From contig CANHPK010000019.1 of NCBI GenBank assembly GCA_947462525.1, forward strand, positions 1-12,319: DNA of 12,319 nt, given 5' to 3'. Shown piece after piece: positions 6,735 through 12,319 of this stretch. The notes beneath the pieces are model-generated. The model was given only the letters and a program-made list of their open reading frames with translations, was not told the origin of the DNA and made no database searches. How positions within the stretch are numbered: position 1 is the stretch's first letter; every line of letters starts with the position of its first letter. Source of the stretch: Roseiflexaceae bacterium. Lineage in GTDB: Bacteria; Chloroflexota; Chloroflexia; Chloroflexales; Roseiflexaceae. The position numbers and the translations under genes are program-made.

Positions 6735-7631
6735 ATGAAGTTATTCTATTCAGATACATTTGAAATTCCATTGCCTGCTGGTCACCGCTTCCCGATGCCC
6801 AAATTTCGTTTACTGCGCGAGCGGCTGATGCAGACTGAACACATCCAAGGGCACACATTTGTCGAATCTCCGCAAGCTGCACTGACAGAGCTAGCGCGTG
6901 CTCATACGCCGGACTATATCCAACAGGTGATGGATGGCACATTGACTGCCGCAGAACAGCGCCGGGTGGGGTTCCCCTGGTCGCCTGCGGTGGTAGAGCG
7001 CGCCCGACGTGCCTGCGGCGCGACCACCGCAGCCCTCAAGGCTGCGCTCATCGATGGTGGGGCAGTGCACCTCGCAGGCGGCACGCATCACGCCTGTCGC
7101 GGCCACGGCGAGGGGTATTGCGTGTTCAACGATGTCGCAGTTGCAGCGCTCGAAGGTTATGCGAACGAGACGCTGCGGCGGGCGCTCGTTATTGATCTTG
7201 ATGTGCATCAGGGCAATGGTACTGCCGACATCATGCGCGAGCACGAGTGGTGTTATACCTTCTCGATGCATGGTGCCAAAAACTACCCGTTCCGCAAAGT
7301 CCCCAGCGATTGCGATATCGAACTCGCCGATGGGACCGGAGATGATGAATATCTGACAACGCTCGAGACGGCACTCGACTATGTCAGTGCTGCTGCCCGA
7401 CCCGATGTGGTGTTTTATACGTCGGGTGCTGATGCGCACGAGAACGACTCGATTGGTCGATTGTCCCTCACCAAAGAAGGTCTCAAGGCACGGGATCAAT
7501 TGGTGTTTGCACGCTGTCGTCAGCTGGGTGTGCCGTTTGTGGTGACGATGGCGGGTGGGTATGGCCGTGACATCAACGACACCGTCGATATTCATCACAC
7601 AACAGTCACCGAAGCACTGCGGGCAACATGA
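6735..7631 (+). CDS. Histone-deacetylase-family zinc deacetylase (AcuC/class IV-like)
   Basis: The 298-residue protein has the arginase/deacetylase fold signature. H118-H119 (GGTHHA) are the catalytic histidine pair and D154 lies in the charge-relay position (DLDVHQGN). D156, H158 and D233 (GADAHEND) are the zinc ligands, and Y276 (GGYG) is the transition-state tyrosine. All key residues are present, so it should be active. The length and the early FPMPKF/LLRERL segment resemble the short bacterial and HDAC11-like forms. Family members remove acetyl or acyl groups from lysine side chains, polyamines or small amides; the substrate here is not predictable. No signal peptide is seen, so it is cytoplasmic. 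The ATG at 6735 is preferred over an in-frame GTG at 6714 because the latter lies upstream of the -10 element. Its stop overlaps the next gene by four bases (ATGA). Confidence 0.9.
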   Translation: MKLFYSDTFEIPLPAGHRFPMPKFRLLRERLMQTEHIQGHTFVESPQAALTELARAHTPDYIQQVMDGTLTAAEQRRVGFPWSPAVVERARRACGATTAALKAALIDGGAVHLAGGTHHACRGHGEGYCVFNDVAVAALEGYANETLRRALVIDLDVHQGNGTADIMREHEWCYTFSMHGAKNYPFRKVPSDCDIELADGTGDDEYLTTLETALDYVSAAARPDVVFYTSGADAHENDSIGRLSLTKEGLKARDQLVFARCRQLGVPFVVTMAGGYGRDINDTVDIHHTTVTEALRAT

Positions 7632-8260
7632 CGACGATACAGCCGACTCCGACAATACAGCTCGAGTTATGCCCAGAACGTGCCGTGTGGTGGGCCCGGC
7701 AGCGTACGTTGTTTGTCGCTGACTTGCACCTCGGTCGGGTGCCTTCAACCTCGGTGGGCGATGACGCTCTCATTCGACAAACCCTCGAGCGACTCAGCAG
7801 CGTGGTACGACGCTACGATGCCCAACGCATCGTGTTTTTGGGTGACATGTTCCACATGAAGCGTCACTACAATGCCGAATTGTTGGCGATTGTGAGTGCC
7901 TGGCGAGCCCAAGTTGCATCGCTGGTATTGGTACTTGTCCGAGGGAACCACGAACGGGTATTGGGTGATCCGCCTGCGTCGTTGCATCTCAAATGTGTGG
8001 ATCCAGGGTATAGCGAAGAAGGATTGACGTACCTGCACGAGCCACGCAACATGGAAGGCTACAGCTTGTGTGCGCATCTCCACCCGAGTATTTTGGTACC
8101 GAGCGCACGCGTAGCAGCCGAGGCAGTGCCGTGTTTTGTGATTGGTCAATCGTATCTTGTCCTCCCAGCATTTGAAGACCTCGTACCCGGGAGAATCATC
8201 CCCAAACGTGCAGATGAATCGTATGCCTATATCCAACACGGGACGGTTACCTCCGTATGA
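7628..8260 (+). CDS. PdeM-like metallophosphoesterase (calcineurin-type)
   Basis: The 210-residue protein carries the five metallophosphoesterase motifs: D32-x-H34 (ADLHLGR), D73 (LGDMFH), N107-H108 (RGNHER), a histidine in LHEP, and H150-x-H152 (AHLHP). These bind two metal ions. Overall pattern, size and the C-terminal PCFVIGQSYLVLPAF segment resemble the PdeM family, named for phosphoesterases beside bacterial DNA-repair ligase/helicase genes. No ligase or helicase is visible here, so a DNA-repair role is only a family-based suggestion. Other substrates such as nucleotides are possible. The start overlaps the deacetylase stop as ATGA, and its own stop overlaps the next start in the same way, so the three genes should be translationally coupled. 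No signal peptide is seen. Confidence 0.82.
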   Translation: MTTIQPTPTIQLELCPERAVWWARQRTLFVADLHLGRVPSTSVGDDALIRQTLERLSSVVRRYDAQRIVFLGDMFHMKRHYNAELLAIVSAWRAQVASLVLVLVRGNHERVLGDPPASLHLKCVDPGYSEEGLTYLHEPRNMEGYSLCAHLHPSILVPSARVAAEAVPCFVIGQSYLVLPAFEDLVPGRIIPKRADESYAYIQHGTVTSV

Positions 8261-8784
8261 ACCCACCACGCATTGTGTTGAATCGACGAATCGTGCTGAC
8301 AAGCATCCTCGGTATAGCCTGGGCAATTGCCACGCGCAAAGCGAATACCCTTCCACAGCCGCGCGACGCTGCACGTCCAATCCCGTCCATTGCGTTGCAG
8401 ACAGATACCGGTGCTGTGGTTGATTTCGCTTCTATTATCGGTACACCCTCCATCATCACGATTTGGGCAAGCTGGTGCCCGAGTTGTCGTGCAGCGATGC
8501 CGTTTTGGGAACGGGTGGCGGCAGACTATGCCAGACGTGGAGTCCAGGTCATTGGCATCAACCAGCGCGAGTCGTTAGCAGTCGTGCAACGCGAACGTGC
8601 GACGTTACCAACCGCCTTGACAATCTGGTCTGATCTCGATGGTCGTGTCCTCACCTATTTGCAGAGTACTGATCTGCCGACCACTGCATTTGTGACACGC
8701 ACAGGGCATATCAGTGCAGTCGTGCGCGGTCCGGTTAGTGCTGAAGTCGTTACTGCGATGCTCGATCAGTTATCGACATACTAG
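8257..8784 (+). CDS. Membrane-anchored thioredoxin-like protein (TlpA/ResA type)
   Basis: The 175-residue protein has a basic N-terminus (NRR) and a hydrophobic stretch at about 12-26 that should export or anchor it outside the cytoplasmic membrane. The thioredoxin fold follows. The active site is WASWCPSC with C74 and C77, and the cis-proline loop is DLPTT with P141. The CPSC dipeptide and the AlkyRedox/TSA-like core (IITIWASWC, VIGINQRES) are typical of TlpA/ResA-type thiol-disulfide reductases that keep exported cysteines reduced, for example in cytochrome maturation. No cytochrome c genes are seen here, so the partner is unknown. ATGA overlap with the upstream gene and a 13-base gap to the Lgt-like gene place it within the operon. 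Confidence 0.88.
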   Translation: MNPPRIVLNRRIVLTSILGIAWAIATRKANTLPQPRDAARPIPSIALQTDTGAVVDFASIIGTPSIITIWASWCPSCRAAMPFWERVAADYARRGVQVIGINQRESLAVVQRERATLPTALTIWSDLDGRVLTYLQSTDLPTTAFVTRTGHISAVVRGPVSAEVVTAMLDQLSTY

Positions 8785-8789
8785 TCTGT

Positions 8790-8794
8790 GAGGG
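8790..8794 (+). promoter_or_regulatory. Shine-Dalgarno selecting the GTG start of the Lgt-like gene
   Basis: GAGGG precedes the GTG at 8798 by three bases. It supports that start over the in-frame ATG at 8831, which lies inside the first conserved segment. The start overlaps a 10-base palindrome, GTGTATACAC (8798-8807). Confidence 0.6.
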
Positions 8795-8797
8795 TTC

Positions 8798-9502
8798 GTG
8801 TATACACTGATCACACTCGGGCCGTTGCGAATGAGTACCTACGGGTTGTGCCTCTTGGCGGCTACGTTCATCTGGTGGACCTGGTCCGAACGCTCACTCA
8901 TCAAAAACAATCTTCCTCCCGCTGATTGGGTGTTGCCTGGCGTGATTGTGGCAGCATGGCTCGGTGGACGACTCGGGGTGATACTCTTGCAGACCACCTC
9001 TTTGCTTGATGCAGTCACGCAACTCAGCACCGTGCGGGTATTCGAATTCCAGTGGTGGTCCGCAATCGGGGTTGCGCTGATCATGCTCGTGAGAGTCCTG
9101 CCACAGTCGTTCTCGGGCAGTGTGCCACACATGCTTGTTCCATTGCTTGTGGCCTACGGCATGGCAACACTCGGCGCAACCATCGGTGGTACTGCTGTCG
9201 GCACTCCGACTGCGCTCCCCTGGGGGATAGAGAGCTACGGCAACATCCGACATCCGGTAGGTCTGTATGCAGCGCTGATTGTCTGGAGTGGTGCGGTGTG
9301 GGTAGCGCGCCGCCAACGAGCAGGTGCTCCGATTGGGTGGGCAACCATAGGCGTCTTTGCTGCCCAAGAACTGGTATGTGGCGGTTTTCGACTGAATGGT
9401 TGGGTGATAGGCGGCGGGCTGCATGTGACACAACTGGTTGGCTTGGTAACGTTGATTGTGGCACGCGAGCGTGTTATCATGACCCATCACAGAGAGACGT
9501 AG
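8798..9502 (+). CDS. Divergent prolipoprotein diacylglyceryl transferase (Lgt)-like membrane protein
   Basis: The 234-residue protein is very hydrophobic, with about six or seven membrane segments. Its order of motifs follows Lgt: an N-terminal LGPLRMSTYG segment, AAWLGGRLGVIL near residue 55, VGTPTALPWG near residue 135 and RHPVGLYAALI after it, matching the family's PT-PWG and RHPTQLYE regions. It lacks two Lgt hallmarks: the HGG motif (the matching stretch reads FEFQWWSAIG) and the Arg of the GRxGNF signature (the matching stretch reads MATLGATIGG). It may therefore not catalyse diacylglyceryl transfer to lipoprotein cysteines; it could be a paralogue with another lipid- or partner-binding role. 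The GTG start has a Shine-Dalgarno. It follows the TlpA-like gene by 13 bases, and the two may act together at the outer membrane face (inference). Confidence 0.75.
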   Translation: MYTLITLGPLRMSTYGLCLLAATFIWWTWSERSLIKNNLPPADWVLPGVIVAAWLGGRLGVILLQTTSLLDAVTQLSTVRVFEFQWWSAIGVALIMLVRVLPQSFSGSVPHMLVPLLVAYGMATLGATIGGTAVGTPTALPWGIESYGNIRHPVGLYAALIVWSGAVWVARRQRAGAPIGWATIGVFAAQELVCGGFRLNGWVIGGGLHVTQLVGLVTLIVARERVIMTHHRET

Positions 9503-9511
9503 GATATCCGA

Positions 9512-9913
9512 ATGCCGCAGCGAGCGTTTTTCTACAAAGAAACAAACGGATTCCGTGTCACCGTGCTTCCAACGTACCTGGTCGCTGAGTCAGACGAGCG
9601 TCTTGGGCGGTATGTTTTTTCCTATAGCGTCCGTATCGAAAACTGCAGCCGGATCACCGCACAATTGCGTTCACGTGATTGGATCATTACCGATAGCATC
9701 GGCGAAGAATACCGTGTCAGCGGTGATGGAGTCGTGGGTCAACAGCCGGTGTTGCATCCCTCTGATGTTCACGAATACCGGAGCTTCTGTGTGCTCAAAT
9801 CAGGTTCGGGCAGCATGGGTGGGTTTTACCGTTTTCTGGATACCGACAGCAACGAATTCGATGTTTCAATCCCCGTATTTGCATTAACTATTCCCGATAC
9901 TCCGCTACAGTGA
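9512..9913 (+). CDS. apaG: ApaG-domain protein (DUF525)
   Basis: The 133-residue protein is a complete ApaG beta-sandwich. Recognisable family blocks are RVTVLPTYL, RYVFSYSVRIEN, QLRSRDWIITDSIGE, GEGVVG-like VSGDGVVGQQPVL, HEYRSFCVLKSGSGSMGG and YRF, followed by FDVSIPVFAL near the end. ApaG homologues are small proteins linked by name to diadenosine-tetraphosphate metabolism in Escherichia coli; related domains also occur in F-box proteins, and the bacterial function is not settled. The ATG has an AGGA Shine-Dalgarno (9501-9504) seven bases upstream. It sits 9 bases after the Lgt-like stop, and its stop overlaps the aminotransferase GTG (GTGA). No neighbouring apaH or ksgA is seen here. Confidence 0.92.
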   Translation: MPQRAFFYKETNGFRVTVLPTYLVAESDERLGRYVFSYSVRIENCSRITAQLRSRDWIITDSIGEEYRVSGDGVVGQQPVLHPSDVHEYRSFCVLKSGSGSMGGFYRFLDTDSNEFDVSIPVFALTIPDTPLQ

Positions 9914-11082
9914 ATCGAGCGTATTCTGTGATGGATTTAACACGCATTCTGCAACTTCAACGCGTCCCGGGTGTCATTGACCTCGCATGGGGACACCCCG
10001 ACGCCTCGCTTCTGCCTGTTGCCGATGTCCAAGCCGCAAGTGTTGCCGCGTTGGACAAATATGCAGGCACCATGCTGACGTATGGTATCGATCGTGGAAT
10101 CGGCCCCCTCCGTGATCGGATCGCACTCCAAATTGCGCAATACGACGGTGTCGCACCACTCCCCGGCGAGATCATGCTGAGCGCTGGCAATTCGCAGGCA
10201 CTCGCACAGGTTGCCATGCTTTATGCCCGCCCCAACGATGTCATCTTCGTCGAGAACCCTACGTACCATCTCGCATTACGCATCTTGCGCGATATGCCCG
10301 TGCAGATTCATCCGATTCAATGTGATCAGGATGGCCTGGATGTCAATGAACTGGCACAGGCAATCACGGCGTATCAGGCAGTCGGGCAGCGGATCGCATT
10401 TTTGTATAGCATTCCAACGTTTCAGAATCCCACCGGCGCAACATTGAGTGCGACGCGTCGCGATGCGCTACGAGCCGTCGTCGCGACGAGCGGACTCGTC
10501 ATTGTCGAAGACGATGTCTATCGTGAGTTGTGGTTCGACACAAAGCCGATTCCGTCGTTGTGGGCGACGTTTCCACGCGGCAGTGTGATTCGCCTCGGGT
10601 CGTTTTCCAAATCACTTGCACCAGGCTTGCGTATCGGCTTTATCACCGCTGACGCAGCCACCATTGACCGTCTCGCGGGGTGTGGTCTGCTCGACAGTGG
10701 TGGAGGGATGGCCCATTTCCCGGCGTTTATCTTGGCTGAATTGTATGAGAATGGCGCCTACGATCGCATCGTTGCTTCCTACCGACAACGCTATGCGTCC
10801 CGACGTAATGCACTCGTTGCGGCGCTCGAACCGTTGCGTCAGCATGGATACACGTGGCAGCTGCCACAGGGTGGGTATTTCCTCTGGATGAAGTTGCCTG
10901 CTGCCGTGACTGCTGAGCGGGCGCTGAGCCGGATTCGTCACCAGCAGGTTGACGCCTTACCTGGGAGCGTTTTTGCGAGTGCATCGTTGGGGTACGAAGC
11001 CATTCGTATGGCATTCAGTCTGTACCCCGAAGAAGAGCTCACGACCGCAGGGAACGCAATCGTACGTGCACTCACCGAGTAG
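9910..11082 (+). CDS. PLP-dependent aminotransferase, fold type I (class I/II; LysN/2-aminoadipate-like)
   Basis: The 390-residue protein is full length for fold-type-I aminotransferases. K234 in GSFSKSLAPGLRIGF is the Schiff-base lysine; N173 in NPTG and the EDDVYREL segment contact the cofactor ring, and an arginine near the end (AIRMAFS) is the expected carboxylate-binding residue. The LTYGIDRGIGPLRDRIA stretch and FQNPTG are typical of the LysN/alpha-aminoadipate and MocR-type aminotransferase branch, but the DNA-binding domain of MocR regulators is absent, so it is an enzyme rather than a regulator. Substrate is uncertain: branched-chain, aromatic or aminoadipate are all plausible. The GTG start lies in a GTGA overlap with apaG; an ATG at 9931 is the alternative. 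It is the last gene of the operon, ending just before the shared hairpin terminator. Confidence 0.9.
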   Translation: MNRAYSVMDLTRILQLQRVPGVIDLAWGHPDASLLPVADVQAASVAALDKYAGTMLTYGIDRGIGPLRDRIALQIAQYDGVAPLPGEIMLSAGNSQALAQVAMLYARPNDVIFVENPTYHLALRILRDMPVQIHPIQCDQDGLDVNELAQAITAYQAVGQRIAFLYSIPTFQNPTGATLSATRRDALRAVVATSGLVIVEDDVYRELWFDTKPIPSLWATFPRGSVIRLGSFSKSLAPGLRIGFITADAATIDRLAGCGLLDSGGGMAHFPAFILAELYENGAYDRIVASYRQRYASRRNALVAALEPLRQHGYTWQLPQGGYFLWMKLPAAVTAERALSRIRHQQVDALPGSVFASASLGYEAIRMAFSLYPEEELTTAGNAIVRALTE

Positions 11083-11085
11083 CGC

Positions 11086-11130
11086 AACAAAGCAGCACCC
11101 CCTACGCATACGCGTAGGGGGTGCTTTGTT
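11086..11130. terminator. Bidirectional hairpin terminator between convergent genes
   Basis: GCACCCCCTACGC (11095-11107) pairs with GCGTAGGGGGTGC (11112-11124) around a 4-base loop. AACAAA (11086-11091) and TTTGTT (11125-11130) extend the stem beyond a 3-base bulge. It starts 3 bases after the aminotransferase stop, and its right edge touches the glgC stop codon. Both strands leave the core stem into a TTTGTT tract, so it can terminate from either side. Confidence 0.85.
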
Positions 11131-12319
11131 TAGCGAAGGCCAATCGCGCTCCCGTCTGGATACGTATCGGAACGTGCCCACGTCGCAGCGTCTACCCGTG
11201 GTGCGACCAATACATTTGCCCCGAGCGTTGTCTTGCTGGGTACCACATTGCGCATGCCCACCAGCGTGAGTCCGCTGTGCAACAAATCGGGAACAGCGTT
11301 GTTTGCGACTGCAGGGGCAGCATGACCAATCCGACAGTTCGATCCGACGGTCGTCCCTTTATCGATGATTGCGCGGGTAATCGTGCACCCGGGAGCGAGA
11401 ATCACATCCGGCAAGATAATGCTATCAATCACCGTCGTGCCCGCTGGAATAACAACGCCTGGACCAATCAAGGACCCACTGACCGTCCCGCCGATGCGAC
11501 TCCCATCACACACCATGCTGTTGCGGATGACTGCACCGACGCTCATCTCTGCGGCCGGCATTTCGGCGCTTTTCGTGTGGATCACCCACTCAGGGTTGTT
11601 GAGTTCGAGCGCCGGATTATCGCTTAACAATGCCATACTTGCTTCGTAGTAGGCTTGTACCGTGCCGACATCTGCCCAATATCCCGCAAAATCGTAGGTT
11701 TGGACCGGCGTTTGGCGTATCAATGACGGCATGATGTCACGACCGATGTTCTCGTGGGTACCGGCATTGAGTACATCGATCAAAAACTGTTTGCGAAAGA
11801 CGTAGATGCCCATGGATGCACGTTTCGAAACACTCTGAGTGGGTTTTTCTGCAAAGTTGGTAACGACGCCGTTGTGGTCGGTCGTGACAATCCCAAACCG
11901 CTGGACTTCATGGCTGCCGACCGTTTGGACCGCAATCGTGACATCCCGTTGCGAGGCAAGATGTGCCTGAATCATGGGACGGTAGTCCATCATATAGACA
12001 TGATCACCCGCAAGCACGAGGACATGCTCTTCGGGTTGTTCGCTCATAAAATCGACATTTGCGCGCAACGCATCGGCGTTCCCTTTTTGCCAACTCATCC
12101 CCGTACCCACATAGGGATGCAGAATGTGCACTCCACCGATGCGGCGATCGAGATCCCATGGTTTGCCGACGCCGATGTGTTCTTGGAGCGAACGTGGCCG
12201 ATACTGCGTCAGAACGCCGACATTGGTAATCCCCGAGTTGATGCAATTCGAGAGGGTGAAGTCTATGATGCGGTATTTGCCCGCAAAGGGCACCGCTGCT
12301 TCGGCACGTTCTGCGGTCA
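11130..12319 (-). CDS. glgC: Glucose-1-phosphate adenylyltransferase (ADP-glucose pyrophosphorylase), N-terminus cut by window end
   Basis: About 395 residues are visible, lacking only a short N-terminus with the nucleotide-binding loop. The frame continues past the apparent start to the window edge as TAERAEAAVPFAGKYRIIDF, the family's usual entry into the conserved FAGKYRIIDFTLSNC block. Further landmarks are LTQYRPRSLQEHI, a GNADA segment where GTADA is more common, AGDHVYMMDY, FAEKP, SMGIYVF and the sugar-binding GYWADVGTVQAYYEASM. The C-terminal third is a left-handed beta-helix of hexapeptide-like repeats (GPGVVIPAGTTVIDSIILP). The enzyme makes ADP-glucose from ATP and glucose-1-phosphate, the first committed step of glycogen synthesis, and is usually allosterically controlled. 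It converges on the six-gene operon and shares its terminator. Promoter and start lie outside the window. Confidence 0.93.
   Translation of the reverse strand, partial: TAERAEAAVPFAGKYRIIDFTLSNCINSGITNVGVLTQYRPRSLQEHIGVGKPWDLDRRIGGVHILHPYVGTGMSWQKGNADALRANVDFMSEQPEEHVLVLAGDHVYMMDYRPMIQAHLASQRDVTIAVQTVGSHEVQRFGIVTTDHNGVVTNFAEKPTQSVSKRASMGIYVFRKQFLIDVLNAGTHENIGRDIMPSLIRQTPVQTYDFAGYWADVGTVQAYYEASMALLSDNPALELNNPEWVIHTKSAEMPAAEMSVGAVIRNSMVCDGSRIGGTVSGSLIGPGVVIPAGTTVIDSIILPDVILAPGCTITRAIIDKGTTVGSNCRIGHAAPAVANNAVPDLLHSGLTLVGMRNVVPSKTTLGANVLVAPRVDAATWARSDTYPDGSAIGLR

Noticed and set aside
6637..6942. N-terminal extension of the TMEM43-like gene to 6942
   Set aside because: The extension runs through the divergent promoter region and into the deacetylase gene; the ATG at 6636 has a Shine-Dalgarno and begins the family homology.
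6891..7748. Minus-strand open frame of 285 codons
   Set aside because: It is antisense to the deacetylase and phosphoesterase, both with complete active-site motifs. No Shine-Dalgarno or domain is visible.
806..8805. GTATAC hexamer seen five times, several near gene starts
   Set aside because: About three copies are expected by chance in this length and some are parts of TATACT -10 boxes, so I do not treat it as a separate regulatory motif.

Overview
The window looks like a piece of a moderately GC-rich bacterial chromosome, most likely from the phylum Chloroflexota (inference). The main clue is a secreted M14 peptidase with a C-terminal tail of two LGFP-like repeats, a combination I associate with that phylum. 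Nothing here marks a plasmid, phage or insertion sequence. I see no CRISPR array and no transposase. Genes are tightly packed, with many ATGA, GTGA and TAATG stop/start overlaps.

Layout. (1) Positions 1-701, minus strand: an isolated tRNA-Ile(GAU)-tRNA-Ala(UGC) pair with encoded CCA ends and its own strong promoter at 722-751. A perfect hairpin terminator (497-533) follows, then a small cupin protein, then the 5' end of an unidentified gene that leaves the window. (2) Positions 819-5235, plus strand: three secreted or membrane-anchored proteins with overlapping stop and start codons. They are an M14-type zinc carboxypeptidase, a NodB-like polysaccharide deacetylase and a clan GH-A glycoside-hydrolase lipoprotein. 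They look like one transcription unit acting on an extracellular or cell-wall glycan or glycopeptide. (3) Positions 5236-5451: a non-coding stretch with nested inverted repeats, a T6 tract and a hairpin terminator for the converging gene. (4) Positions 5452-6636, minus strand: a bacterial homologue of TMEM43, a membrane protein with one N-terminal and several C-terminal membrane segments. (5) Positions 6735-11082, plus strand: six genes with gaps of -4, -4, +13, +9 and -4 bases, almost certainly one operon. In order they are a histone-deacetylase-fold deacetylase, a PdeM-like metallophosphoesterase, a membrane-anchored TlpA-like thioredoxin, a divergent Lgt-like membrane protein, ApaG, and a PLP-dependent aminotransferase. 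(6) Positions 11130-12319, minus strand: the bulk of GlgC (ADP-glucose pyrophosphorylase), cut by the window end. A shared hairpin terminator separates it from the operon.

How they fit together. The secreted triad is the clearest functional module. The six-gene operon mixes deacetylation, phosphoesterase, extracytoplasmic redox, lipoprotein-type membrane chemistry and amino-acid metabolism, so it may be a housekeeping grouping rather than one pathway. TMEM43 is transcribed divergently from this operon across a 98-bp AT-rich gap.

The observations I would follow up are: the structured non-coding region at 5253-5379; two promoters whose extended -10 elements each end exactly 6 bases before an ATG (probable leaderless mRNAs); the rRNA-style Ile-Ala tRNA pair outside an rRNA operon feeding a cupin gene; and several enzymes with altered active-site signatures (deacetylase, Lgt-like protein, peptidase).
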